A stretch of 64,000 nt of DNA from Diphasiastrum complanatum (Eukaryota; Streptophyta; Lycopodiopsida; Lycopodiales; Lycopodiaceae), in NCBI GenBank assembly GCA_029204225.1, contig CM055109.1, forward strand, positions 3,624,733 to 3,688,732, given 5' to 3'. The notes beneath the pieces were generated by a model. It worked only from the letters and a program-made list of their open reading frames with translations. It did not search any database and was not told where the DNA came from. Made by a program: the position numbers and the translations under genes. Positions 46,090-58,800 of the stretch are shown piece after piece; the first letter of the stretch is position 1; each line of letters starts with the position of its first letter.

Positions 46090-48589
46090 TGTATTACCAG
46101 TTATACAATTGATTTGGATTTTTAGCACTCCAAATCTATGTTTTGGAAGTAAAGTTTGATTTTCTTGAATCACCGTTGTTGTCGTTTACTTCATTTAGGA
46201 ATATTTTTCCATTAGCAACGAGATTAATTAGAGGAAATACTGGTTTTCACCGCTTTTTGTTCATTACACTGTGATTTAGGTGGTTTTGTTGGCTGTCTTT
46301 TGCTTTTTATTGAGCCAATTTTGGCTTGAATCAGTGGAAAGCAGGAAAAGAAGCACAAAAAAGCTAATCACTTGTTGTGAGGGTTGGTGGATGATTTATA
46401 GGTTTTGCATGGCGATTCTTTATGGAGTTGCAGGTTTTTGTTGCATTTCCCAACAAATTAACGGTGATTTGAGGTTGATGAGCCAGTAAGGCCATCATTA
46501 GGATGGTTTGGATCATTGAGAAGCCTATTCTGTGTGAAGAATGGCCAAACTTGCAAATTCTTAGATATTAAATAGATTTTTGTTACATTAACTAGTTTTT
46601 TCTGAATTTTTATTGTCTAAGACCTAATTTGCATCCTTATTGGTATAAATCCTATGAGCACGATATGGTCCGGTAAAAATTACGTTTTTTAGGACATTGC
46701 TCCATTAGGAAATTTATACCCGTAATGGGTTCAACCGAACATAATTTTTTTTAATTTTTTCGGTTTTCATATGCAAATAGATGGAATGAAATTCTAGTTC
46801 CAGGTGGCTAATAAAAACATTAGCCCGACATCACTTGACAGTGATGACCCCATAAGATATTTAATACCCAGTTGTAAATTTTGGACCACGGTGTGTTCGA
46901 ATTTCATCTTGACAATAAACAGAAAAAACCAACAGCAAAATCTATTTAATCGATAATTAGCTATTATGATATACAACTTGGGCTTAAAAAATGGAAATTT
47001 TTCTGGCGAGTAAAGCCCACAAATTGTTGTTGACTGGATAAATCGTTGGTTATTGCACAACATCCCAGAATTGCAAAAAGCGAATTTCGTCGGTGCTTTG
47101 GGTCAGGCCTCCCAGTAGTAGCAATAGAACCCATAGAATTGTGATGGACTGAATTCATAAGGGAATTTCGTAAGGTTTTTTCACAGTTGACGAAATGTTT
47201 ATTCGATTTATTAACTACAATCGTGCACGGCCAGAAACGGCCCATAAGCCTAGGATGGAAAAACAATGGAACAAAAAAGTTGTTTCTAAATGTGCTTGAA
47301 GCCGTGGGCGTACCGACACTGTTTGTAGTTTAGAACAAGAAAAAGCCGGTTCATTCTTCCCCATTTCTAAATCTGTCACTGTGAACCTTACGATGACCGT
47401 AAAGATTGTGAAAAGGGACGAAAGAATGTTTGATTGAGTTGCAGTTGGAATTGTTTTTAATCCCGAGAACTTCATATATGAGTATTATGTTTCTGACACT
47501 TTGATCAAGAAGTGGAGGGCCTTTGTGGAGGAAGAACCTATGGTATGGTATGCAAGCAATTCCAAAATGAAAATCTGAAACTAATTGGATTAGTTGACCA
47601 TAGTATGGCCGTAAGTCTTAGTGATGCCAAATACTATCGGTCATAAAATGGGTGTTTTGTCGGAAATTTGAGATATTGGTCATGACCCTTCTTTTTGGAT
47701 ATCTCAAATTTACAAAATTAGAAACCCGATAAGCTATTTCTTTGTAAAAAAATATATTGGTGAATTTCTTAACACACTAAATTAACTATTTTTTGTGATT
47801 TCTTGGAAGGTGATAAGCTACCTTTACAAGCTTTACTTCCGGCGCCAGCATTGTCCCCCGACGCCAGCAGCGGAGGTTCCGCTCCCGGCGCCACTGTGAC
47901 CAGAATCCAGCCAGCGCCAACTTCCTATGGTTGAAAATCTTTGATCGGTTTTCTAGCGTAGCCCAGAGAGCTCAGATCGATTTACGGATTAATTCTCAAG
48001 CTTGGTAATGTGGAGATCTTGTGATAAATGACTATGTTGGGACATCAACGGTATTTGCTTACAATGATGCAACACTTCATCTTCAAGATTTTCTCGGATC
48101 TCTTCTTTGAAGCTTCTCTATGCAAATCTCGATTGATATGCACCTCTTGGGAAGAAGTGTCATTTCCTATTATAAGAGGGAGAGAAGTTGAAAGAAAAGA
48201 GAGTTATCAAGGAGAAACATCGGTCAAGGATTCCAGGAGGAATCTGTTATATCGATGATGGACCTATTTTTATAATAAAAAACGATAAGATATTTAGATA
48301 TTACAGAAATCCTTTATGGACTATAGTAGATATCTGGTTTGAAGATTTAAAGGGGGAAAATTTAGAAAGTACTCTTGCGGTAGAAAAGTGGCTGATAACA
48401 AGTCCGATTGATTTGTGTCAGAACTTGGTAATACTATTGCAAGACGGGGGTTTGTTGAAACTTGTTCCTTGCTGGATATAATCAACTTGATTTTAGTTTG
48501 GACTAAGATCCGTGGGTTGATGCAAGGAAAGAAATTTATGATAACAATATATTCTTTTGAGTTAATCTTTGGTTGAGATTTTGATTGTG
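46090..48589. other. Interval with no assigned gene
   Basis: Probably the interior of Copia-3 or older DNA. At 47845-47925 there is a short GC-rich patch with reiterated GGCGCC/CGCCAGC. At 48188-48481 the plus strand is open for 97 codons (KHRSRIPGGICYIDDGPIFI, VDIWFEDLKGENLE, LVILLQDGG); an overlapping frame is open from 48028. I do not recognise either. The 48188 frame reads like protein but could be decayed retroelement sequence. Confidence 0.35.
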
Positions 48590-49170
48590 AAATAGCACTC
48601 TTTGAGAAATATTCTCTCTTAGAGGATAACCAAGTTACAGGATTCTCGATTATGTAAGTGTTGGGTACAGATCAGGAGTTGTCTGTAGAGATATGCTATG
48701 TAGTGAATCTTTGTGGGATCATTAAACCTTTTGTACAAACTTCTAGTCTTGTGGATCTACAAAAAAGTATTCCATGAACTAAGTTATTCGCATGCATAAA
48801 CTAGTTGTTGGTACATAGGCATATTGATGAGAATTGTGTTTGAGACAATTTCTCGCTGGGTTATAGTAATTTCTCATTGAGAATTGCTTATTGACCTAGA
48901 ACTGATTTAGAATCAGATTAAATGTGGTGTTTTGGTACCACACCGAGACATTGAAATATTTTATAAGTCTGATACAACTAACCAAGTCAGGAGCGCTACT
49001 TCTGAGTTAGTTGTTGTAAATCAACAATAGAAATCTTACTTATGGATATTATTGTTGAATTGTATTGCTTATAAGTCACAACATTTATGAGTCGTTTTGG
49101 ATTCATTTATAGATGGGTGTGCATAGAATACACGAAAACTCTTGGGCCTAATCTTTTCCCGTTTGGAATG
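48590..49170 (+). repeat. Segment paralogous to 7800-8990 (inverted)
   Basis: Aligns with the reverse complement of 7800-8990 over nearly its whole length and lacks the 537-bp inverted-repeat element found there. Together with 49500-49612 it is probably the 3' LTR of Copia-3. Confidence 0.65.
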
Positions 49171-49612
49171 GATGGAATGCTATCCCGGGAGACTCAGGAA
49201 AGTTGGATAGTTGTGGGTTGCCAAAAGTTAGAACTTCATGTAATGAGGTTCCAATAAATCTTAAGTTATTCTAGATTAGAACTCAAGAGGAAAATCTAGC
49301 CGTATTCTAGATTGGGACCCTAATTTTGGAATGACAATTTGTGCCATGTCTAAGGTAAGGGTGTTTTTTAGATTATAATCCTTATATTGGCACCGTGTGT
49401 GACTTGGAAAAGCCTGAAACTTTCCATATGGGAAGGGATTTTTTTGGAACAACTCATGTGTCATATATGAATTGTGATGCACTCTTATGATAGGGTATGG
49501 TCTCGGGAATCTGGAGAGTTGGGATTGGTTGGTTTGTCCACCATCAGATTCCCTTGTGTTGCTTGTGATTGGCATGCTTAGAATAGGATCCTTGGATTGA
49601 GGACTTTATATT

Positions 49613-50230
49613 AACAGTCCATACAAGCTGGATAAATTGATATACTTCAATCTACCTATGAACAAAACTATGAACATGATTCAGAACATTATGGGTTATG
49701 CATGTATCCAAATTATTAATCAAACAGAATACAGCCATGAAACAAGCAACTGGATCCATTCTAACAGATTCGTCTACATCACTTGAAAGCTTCATCAAGA
49801 AATCTGGAATTACTAATGGATTTATACTAACTCTTAGCACCAGTAACGGAATGGTACCCATAGAAGAGCACACCAACAACAATTCCAAAAAGCTTGTTTC
49901 AAAAAAACTGGAATTAGTAAATCCATACCCACACTTCTCTTGAGAATTCAGCACTTCAAACCGGGATGTAAATCCAAGCGCTTCCACCTTCCAAGTCCGA
50001 TGTAGAGCTTGCTTCCCTCCTATCCCTCCTATCCAAGACCACATCTTAGCCAAGCTTTGATACCAATATAAAGTCTCAAAAGGATTACCCTTAAGATGAG
50101 GATAGGAGAACACCAATAAGAGAGACAATGGAGCCAAACCGCCCAATCAATCCTAGATCAAACTTGGATCTATCCCCCAAGCCATGCCATGTGAAGCAAG
50201 AGGAGAAGAGATAAACTAGTAACCTAAACG
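49613..50230 (-). repeat. LTR end, primer site and leader of another Copia-type element
   Basis: In minus orientation TTGAGACTTTATATTGGTATC followed by AAAGCTT at about 50050-50080 matches the Copia-3 LTR end plus a degenerate tRNA-iMet primer site. 50081-50230 would be LTR and 49613-50050 leader. The long minus-strand open frame here (49652-50146) has no retroelement motif and is probably chance. Confidence 0.5.
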
Positions 50231-50869
50231 CAATATGTCGACTGAAGAATCCCTACCTCATTATATAGAGAGTAGAGTCTTGTGCATAAAACCATGCAAT
50301 CCCCATGCAAGTCAATTACAAATAGATCACCTCTCTTCATGCAGTCCTCCTGCCTATATCCGTCTCACAAATATGCAATACTCCATATGTCTCAATTATA
50401 GTGTTTGGGTCATCTCAAGGATTATCAGTCACAAACTGGCCTTGACATGGAATTGAATCATGGCGTGACCAATAATCTCGAATACTGGAGGGCCGATCTA
50501 CCATATTAGGACTATTTCAAGTCCTTAGCCGAATATGGCCATGACAAATACAAGACAGGCTATTACCATAAAAAAGAAACGTGTTAAAGTTTAGGGTTTT
50601 GGTAATGTGCTACTTTCCATAAAGCGATATAATGAATAACAGCTAAACCCTCTTATGCTTTAAAATGAAAAGCAAAACAATGACAAAGTTGTAGAACTAT
50701 AAGGTAAGCAAGCTTTAGTATGCTAGATTTGTGAATGGGTTTGGTTCCTAGAGGCTTGAATGGCATAGATTTGCCCAAGCTTCATATCATAGCACTCGAA
50801 CATACATGTGGTTTCGTACCTTGTAAGAATACAACTTTGTTATAACCTAATATTCTATAAAATATAAGG

Positions 50870-51029
<160 letters not shown>

Positions 51030-51965
51030 GCACTTTTGGCATGTGGCTTCATGAAAAGCATGCACTCAAAATCCTTTTAGTCTTGTTTGCTTGCATGAGA
51101 AGAAATAGTTGCAATTATTTAGAAATGATTGGTTCAAAATGTATGTTATTGTAAAATAAATGCATTTTAATCATAATGGTTTTTGTAATAGCTTAATCTA
51201 TGTAGACTACTACATTGAGCTTGCACCTATTTGGAGCACATATGTGTCTTCATGCACACTAGCTAAGATTTAAGTAGGGAACACATCGATCACACTTATC
51301 CGACTTTATTATTGCAAGGGACTCATTACAACTTTTATGTCCTTCATGTTGATGGTGTATAGGCTAAACTAGGATGTGTTGTATGTGGACTTCAAATCCT
51401 AGATCCTTGAGCTGTCATCCCTTTTTGTTGTTATATGTCCTCATTTGTGCCAAATTGGAGATGGACCCTTGACCTCAATGAGAGAAAAAGAAGTCCTAAC
51501 CAACTCACCATTTATTGGAGGTTCTTCAACTCTCATCCTTGAATAATTAATCATGGCCTATGGTGCATAAAAGTATGCAAAAAGGTAGAAATAGAACCTT
51601 ATAACTTAAAGCGGTTGATTTTGAGCCATATAAAAACCTACAAATCCAAAATAAAACGATAAAAAATGAATTTCAACAATAGGCCTGTTTGTATTTGTCA
51701 ATTTTTTGAGAGCACTGAAGTACGCATTATGTCTTTTCATTTTGACTTGGCGAGAAGGTATTCCTTGATTGAGAGACAGTTGACAGATGCCCCTTGAAAT
51801 GCAAGGCCACATGTTTTGTCTTTAAGTCCAAACAAGCTTCAAATCAAAATAAATACAAGCCCCAATAAATAAACAAACAAACATACAAAGCTCCATCAAG
51901 TGGACGAGCATGAAAGCCATCAACTCATATTAAAGTGGGGAGGAATAGTGAAGTGGTGGCCCAAC

Positions 51966-52135
51966 ACACACACACACACATATGATTCTAATGACATTTA
52001 AAGGTGTTTTCACATGCAAAGGGGGACAATATCAATGACGCGTCACACTTAGTCGCCACCCACAATAACATTCAAATGTGTTTTCACATGCACAGGGGGC
52101 CAATAGCAATGTTGAGTCACACTTAGCCCCCACCA
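51966..52135. repeat. (CA)n run and 74-bp tandem duplication
   Basis: A short CA run at 51966-51980 is followed by two diverged copies (51991-52064 and 52065-52135) sharing GTGTTTTCACATGCA, AGGGGG, CAATG and GTCACACTTAG. The 51030-51960 interval before it shows no gene. Confidence 0.75.
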
Positions 52136-52600
52136 TGAGCCCCCCCATTCATTTCCATGCATTGACTCCCATTTCACACACAACGTATCCGTGAGACTTT
52201 TAACCTCTCTCCTTTATGCTATATGACCCACAAGTATGCTCTCCCACCTAAGAAATTCAAATACGGATGACACCTAAAAAATAGGGGCCCTAGGACATGT
52301 GGAGATGCTAGGAGTACTCCTTGCATCTTCACTTACTCCATGTTAGCATTTTTTAACCAAGTCATTTGCCACATGGGGAGGCCTGACTTTTCTTTGTGAT
52401 ATGGGGTAAGAGCCTTCCTTTTTTTTTTTTTAAATCTACAATGAACCATTTTTTTTGACAAATAGACATGCACTAGGACTTGTGAAAACCCCCTATGCTA
52501 GCTCATATTTTGGCTTCCAAATGAAATGTCAATAGAATTTATTACCTTTCAAAACTTGTTCAATTGGATTATTCGCGTCTTCTCTGAGGATCTCATCAAG

Positions 52601-52690
52601 GACCCCACACATTTTAATCACGTGCATTTTAAAGGTGAAGCTAGGGACCCCACACATTTTAATCATGTGCATTTTAAAGGTGAAGCTAAT
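52601..52690. repeat. Two-copy tandem repeat, 45-bp unit
   Basis: GACCCCACACATTTTAATCA begins both copies (52601 and 52646); they differ by one base in about 40 before the end. Confidence 0.9.
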
Positions 52691-52717
52691 TCCTCAGCAG
52701 GTTACAACAAAAGTTGA

Positions 52718-53056
52718 TGCATTTGATCATGATGCATTCATGGAGATGAAGATTCTTGCTTGCACCCTTATTTGCATATTTCTCAATTCCATTGGGGGAG
52801 TAGCATATTCTACACCATCAATGGCATGCATTCATGGAGATGAAGATTCTTGCTTGCACCCTTATTTGCATATTTCTCAATTCCATTGGGGGAGTAGCAT
52901 ATTCTACACCATCAATGGCATGCCATTGATGGTGTAGAATATGCTACTCCCCCAATGGAATTGAGAAATATGCAAATAAGGGTGCAAGCAAGAATCTTCA
53001 TCTCCATGAATGCATCATGATCAAATGCACCATCAATGGCATGCCATTGATGGTGC
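52718..53056. repeat. Direct-inverted repeat cluster with a perfect palindrome of about 94-bp arms
   Basis: A 94-bp unit is present twice in direct order (52732-52825, 52826-52919) and then once inverted from 52921. The axis at 52920/52921 sits within ATCAATGGCATGCCATTGAT. The inverted arm continues into the flank of the first direct copy (CATGATCAAATGCA against TGCATTTGATCATG). A second small palindrome with the same core, TGCACCATCAATGGCA and its complement, lies at 53024-53056. The arms are essentially identical by eye. Confidence 0.9.
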
Positions 53057-53650
53057 AACCACCATCCAAGGATGGTGGTGGTGGGTGCTCCACCACCTCC
53101 ACTTCTGCTCCCCCATCTCTTCTTGCCCTTCCATCATTGGATGGAAGCGCCCCAACACTGCCGGCAATACTGTGGCAGTGCAAAATACGCTCCTCATCTA
53201 TCAAGGGCATGCATGCATGACCCCACCCTCATCCACCTATTAAAAGTTTAGATATATTATGATTAAGTGGATCAAGTTTTCTCAATTGTTGGACTAGGGT
53301 GGGGCCTTGGAGATGAAGATTCTTGCTTGCACCCTTATTTGCATATATCTCAACTCCATTGAGGGAGCAACGTATTCCACACCATCACTGCATGCCAGTG
53401 ATGGTGCAACCACCATCCAAGGGTAGTGGTGGGTGCTCCACCACCTCCACTTTTGTCCATCTCTTTTTGCCCTTCCATCATTGGATGGAAGCGCCCCAAC
53501 ATTGCCGGCAATACTGTGGCAGTGCAAGATACGCTCCTCATCTATCAAGGGCATGCATGCATGACCCCACCCTCATCCACCCATTAAAAGTTTAGATATA
53601 TCATGATTAGGTGGATCAAGTTTTCTCAATTGTTGGACTAGGGTGGGCCC
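52740..53650. repeat. Large tandem duplication containing the palindrome
   Basis: The block GGAGATGAAGATTCTTGCTT ... CACCACCTCCACTT ... GGATCAAGTTTTCTCAATTG, ending near GGACTAGGGTGGG, is present once to about 53303 and again from 53308 to 53650 with scattered differences. Short open frames in it are by-products. Further words of the type TTGGATGAAGGTGGGGCC near 53710 and 53790 in both orientations suggest a foldback-type repeat family. Confidence 0.8.
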
Positions 53651-54346
53651 TAATTAAAGTTGACAAATACAAATGTGTATAATTCCTCATGTGATTGAGA
53701 GTGTAGGTATGGCCCAACCTTCATCCAACAATGGAGAAGACTTCATTTTGATTTTATTATCCCACTTTTGAATCATGCTCCACTGTTGGATGAAGGTGGG
53801 GCCTTGTTGCACCCTAAATAGCAATTATGAACAGACTCTTTCCATTTAAAGCATTGTTGATATCTTAGATTTTTTTTTTCTCTCTCAAATATATCTTAGA
53901 TTTTGCTAGTTTTTAAACCTTAGCTAGCTATTCCAAGATGCTGGTAATTAAATATGAAACCTATGGTATGGCTTGAGCTCATTGTCTCTAGTTTGGGATG
54001 TTGTCCTAGTTAAGGTTTAAAATGAGATCTGGGTAGGCCATTTCTAGTGGTGGCAATGCACCCAAAGCGAGCATATCCTCTATTATCATATTTGAAGATT
54101 TCATAGACATTTGATTACAAACAAAGTGCAATCCAAGTTATGATGATAAAGATGTTTCGGAGCTCATGGGGAGCACTCCAACAAGTTCCGTGCATGTGAT
54201 CCAAGGAAAAGTCCCCTTCTACTTGCATGTGCAAATCAGGCTTGGAATTTGACATGCACCGCCACCTTTTATCTTGAAGAGCTTCTTTTATTTTAAGCTT
54301 TTACATTGTATACTTCAAGGGTACTTGTCAAATATGAAATATACCT

Positions 54347-54560
54347 AGACATACATATAATCTCGTTGTATTTTAAAAGAAAAACTTTGAAAATTTAAAA
54401 CTTGAATTTTTATTTTCTAAAGTTACCTTTGAAACCAAAGAAATTTTTTTTAGACATACATATAATCTTGTTGTATTGTAAAATAAAAACCTTGAAAATT
54501 TAAAACTTGAATTTTTATTTTCTAAAGTTAACTACCTTTGAAACCAAAGCAATTTTTTTT
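54347..54560. repeat. Two-copy tandem repeat, about 105-bp unit
   Basis: AGACATACATATAATCT starts copies at 54347 and 54452, each ending in ACCTTTGAAACCAAAG and a T run. No gene is seen between 53660 and 55070. Confidence 0.88.
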
Positions 54561-55072
54561 AGTTTGCCATTCAAATGACACGCCATTTAAATTTTGCCTT
54601 TCTTTGAAAGGCATACTAGCCTTTGAATGCAATAAAGCTTCACACCTCACCTGAAACCACCCGGTCCCACCCCACCACCACCCTTAGCCCCACCTCCTCC
54701 TAAGCAACCCAACCCCACCCCTAAGCAACCCAACCCCACGCCCCAATATATGTGAAAGAGCAAAGAGACTTTTCTTTGCCGGTTATATTTGAAGTACATA
54801 GGAGCCTCTTGAACATCCCAATTTTTTGGGTAAATCAAATGAAGCAAGCCCATGGATGTAGGGAGCTCTTGAATAGCCCAAGCATGCATTACACAAATCC
54901 ATGTGGGGCTTCCTTCCCTTAAGTGCTCCTTTATCTGCTACAACTTAGAGGGCTACCCCCCCCTTTTATTTCCCAGGCCCTGGGCCCTCCCTTCGTTCGC
55001 CCTTTATTTGGGGCGGCAGGCAGCATCTATGTGGCCAGGCGACATGTCTCTTTCTCTCGCTACCCCTAAATC

Positions 55073-55215
55073 CACGTGTCACGTAACCAGCCTATATAGT
55101 CCACGTTCCGTCAACGCCATGCAGATTTGGTCAAAACCCTACATATCCACGTGGGCCAATCAAACGCGAGGATGGCCAAGGGACATCTCTCTCTCTCTCT
55201 CTCTCTCTCTCCATC
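55073..55215 (+). promoter_or_regulatory. Likely core promoter and leader start of the HIPL gene
   Basis: Two CACGTG G-boxes (55073-55078 and 55148-55153) flank a TATA box, CCTATATAGT (55093-55099). A CT microsatellite-like initiator tract follows at about 55188-55212. CACGTG with ACGTGTC context is the usual binding site of plant bZIP/bHLH factors, including ABA-responsive ones. The predicted transcript start is near 55125-55215, which leaves an untranslated leader of about 700 bp that may itself be spliced. Confidence 0.5.
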
Positions 55216-55893
55216 AGTATCTCTCTTCTTCTCGGATGTCTCTATCTCTCGTCTGGATTCAGTTGTGAAGAAGCAGTGTCAGTGAGGTAGCATTTATTGT
55301 TGCCTCAGCTCGACTTCTTCGGCAATAATTGCATACCAATCTTCAATACATCAGCTGCTCAGTGGCTTCCTAGCACATCCATTTCCCTCTGGTATGAATA
55401 TCCAATTTTGCAGAATCATCTTCTGATTATCCTCTTGCGTTACAGCTTATTAGTAGGTGTCCCCAGTGCCCAGCTGCATGTGCTTCATCTTAACTGTTTT
55501 GTCTTTTTTCTGACGCCTTCTGAAGAGTGGTAAATCTGGCACCTTCTCTGATCTCGTGCTTGTTAGATTAGCACGCAGTTTGGTTCTCACAAGTTACAAC
55601 TTTCTTGGCAGGAACTCCGAATGATGTAAACTGGTTGCTTCAGCAAGCATTGCATCGTGTGGTTTCTGGATCGGTTTTGTTGGGATGCTGTTCTTTTTGA
55701 TTGGGAGGAAAATGATGTGGATTTGCTGGATATTGAAGCTGGAATAACCAGCGAGGATTTGCCAAATGCCGACCACCAGCTAGGATTAGTCTTTCCTTCA
55801 GAACTTTCGTCTTGCTTTTCCTGGTGACCACGCTGGAAGGCACATATTTGGATGGAGTGCAGCATGCGGTTTGAGGCCTACCGAAATTGAAAG

Positions 55894-58800
55894 ATGGGTT
55901 ATAAGCCAGGGAGCTGTGCTTTCAGGACGCTAGTAGTGTTACTGAGCTTTCAAGTGCTCTATATCGCTTGGGCTCTTCCGTTGTGCCTCAATTCAGGCCA
56001 GTAGTATTTTGCTGCCTATAAGATCTCAACACTGTTCTAAGATTTAAAATACCATTAGGCAATGTTGGTAGGATCTTGTTTGCTTGCTTCAATAATTTTC
56101 TAACTCTGTGAATAATCTGCTAGTGAATAATCCTCGGAACTGAAAACAATCATGCATCCGATCAAACTATTAGCTTTTCTTGAGCTCAGTATAAGGCTCT
56201 CTATTCAAGTTAAGCTATCAAGCTTGAAGTTATTATGCAGTGAAACCCTAAAAAGCTGTTCATCCTTCCACTTGTTGTGTCAAGTAGAATACATATGGGG
56301 AGAGTTGAATCCTGGTAAAAGCTGCATATGCTTATAACACTCACGAAATTAAGAAGAAAAGTAAATACTATCAGGATGTGGGCTTATGCCATTTGATACT
56401 AGAGGCCATTAAGGTTTGATTTTTGTATGAAACTACACTTTGAAATGATAATGACCTTGCTTTCTTGGCCATCTCGGACTTCTGAAATACTACAGGCCAT
56501 CTTGGGACATGGTGACCAATCTTTAAGGACTGTCTCATCGTCACAGCTCAAGTTCCCAATCTTCCTAACAAGTCGTAAACTCGCTGTATTGAATGAAAAT
56601 CTGGGAGGTTCCACCCAATTTGGAAGATGTCTCAAAACTCTTTTGGAAACAGGCGACTTCCAAATAAGTGTGGTTTAACTTTGAGTTTGGCTTCAGATTA
56701 TGTCTGAAGCCTTTGTTCTGCACTGAAATATTTGTGAAAGATTCAGTTTGCACTGGTTCACTATTGGTGTTTGAGTAAAGCCCTTTGAGGATCTTTTCAT
56801 CTTCATTGCTAAAGTAGAATTAGCCCCAGCCTTAAAACAAGAAGTAAAATGCTGAACTCTGCAAAAATTTGAAATTTGGCATCCTGCTTGGCTTAATATG
56901 GTGTCTGATGGCTCTTTACAACTGAAGTGGGTTTGAGGATGCTAGTCAACCAATGATCAAGTATAGAGCTACAAAATGGTTTCTGAGAACTGGTTTTTCA
57001 ACTCCCACTTTTGTGAGGGCTCAAGTGCCGTAATTCTGATGCATTGACTAGGACTCAGTACAAAATGTATTGCATTTCTGAAGGCCGATTGAGGCACATT
57101 ACAAGTGAAGTCATGAATTTCCTCGTAACTACTGCTGAGTGTCTGTCTGTGCTTGCAGAGGCTCCTGTGTCCTCCCAATCCAATTTGACATTTTGCTCTA
57201 GTTCAGCATATGATAGAAATGGATGTTGCAGTCTTGAAACGGATAATCAGCTGAGACATAGGTTTCATTCTATGAATATCACCAATGGAAAGTGCCGAAA
57301 ATACATCAAGCAAGTTCTGTGTGCGGTGAGTCACATTAGCTCTTACTTTATCGTTTTTGTCAGGGCTGTTCTCTTTAAGGTCACAAGCATTTGCCTCATA
57401 TAACGGTCTTTAATAATTTTGTAAAGTTTACAATACCAACAGATTATTGTTTTTGCTACTGGAGCCATTAGCCAATATTGATCTGCTTGGTCAGCTAAGT
57501 TGAAATTGTCTTTAGATTTGATGCTATAATGTTGACTATCATGTAATTCTTGCAGCAATGTGATCCATTTGCAGCAGCTTTGTATGGCTCTCGCGAGCAG
57601 CAATCCAGTCCAACTTTGTGTAATCGGGATCAAACATCTCCATTCAATACCTCTTCCAACCAAGAACCGATGCACGGTTATTGCTCTAAGATCTGGGAAG
57701 TCTGCAATAACACAGTTATAACAAATTCTCCATTTTCTCCTTATTCACTTGTAGGAATTCCACCATCACCATCTAGTTCCCACTTTTCAACGGCTCTTAG
57801 GGAAGGAGAGACACTTACTGACTTATGGCAGTCTGAAAAGGACTTTTGTGCAGCATTTACAACTCCTATTGGTGCTCCTCCTAGCTCAAACTTTTGCTTC
57901 AATGGAGGACCATATGAATTTCCAGCAGCAGAAAAACCCTCACCGCCACCTCAAGGTCTCTGCTTAGAGAAAGTGGAATCGGGCTCCTACATCAGCCTGA
58001 TTCCCCACCCAGATGGTTCCAATCGTGCATTTCTCGCCAGTCAATCTGGTAAAGTGTGGCTGGCCACACTTCCTGAGGAGGGTTCGGGCAATCCAATACG
58101 GCTGAATATCTCGTCACCATATCTTGACATCAGTGATCGTGTAGTAGATGGTGGCGAGTTTGGATTTCTTGCCATGGCATTTCATCCCAACTTTTCAAGT
58201 AATGGTCGTCTTTTTGTATCATATAACTGTGATAAAACCAAATGGGCAGATTGTGCTGGTAGATGCTCTTGCAATGCAGAAGTAGGTTGTGATGTCTCAC
58301 AACTTGGAAATGGAGCTAATTCTATCCCCTGTCAGTATTCAAGTATCATATCAGAGCTTTCTGCTAATGGTACCCTTGCATCTGTCTCACCTGCTGAGGT
58401 ACATTGATTTCCAGTACATACTTCTTGCTAAGCTGGCCTTTTTTGGCCCTCTTTGTCCTTCATTGTTTGCTTCTCTAATTGATTTGTGTGACAGGCAGTC
58501 AGCATAAATGGTAGGGAGGTAAGAAGAATCTTCACACTTGGTTTACCATACACAACACATCATGCCGGACAAATTCTCTTCGGTCCTACTGACAACTACC
58601 TATACTACATGCTTGGAGATGGTGGAAGTAATGGAGATCCATTCAATTTTGCACAAAAGAAGAAATCCTTACTAGGGAAGATTTTGAGGCTTGACATTGA
58701 CAATCTCCCCAGTAAGTTTAAAACCTAAATATGTACTACCTTGTAAAAGGATCAAGAAGGTTCTTACTCAACCAGATCCCACAGGGTCATCATTATAACA

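Larger units (their letters stand above)
42796..49612 (+). mobile_element. Copia-3 fragments (degenerate, interrupted by Copia-4)
   Basis: A segment of about 100 bp (42796-42899) containing GGTTGGTTTGTCCACCATCA and GGATTGAGGACTTTATATT recurs at about 49510-49612. It is followed at 42899 by TGGTATTAGAGCC, a degenerate tRNA-iMet primer site. These are the ends of two LTRs of one element whose interior runs across the Copia-4 insertion. The 5' LTR is truncated where it meets element G. The 3' LTR probably covers part or all of 48590-49612; its start was not fixed. No Copia coding motifs survive between. Confidence 0.5.

Noticed and set aside
49652-50146. 164-codon minus-strand frame as a gene
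   Set aside because: It spans an LTR end and primer site (YWYQSLAKMW is the translated primer region) and has no domain.
53010-53595. Several 60-90 codon frames on both strands as a small gene family
   Set aside because: They repeat with the tandem/palindromic DNA and lack protein-like conservation.
54903-55268. 121-codon frame as the HIPL N-terminus
   Set aside because: Overlaps the TATA/G-box promoter and CT tract and does not splice in phase; the ATG at 55894 gives a proper signal peptide.
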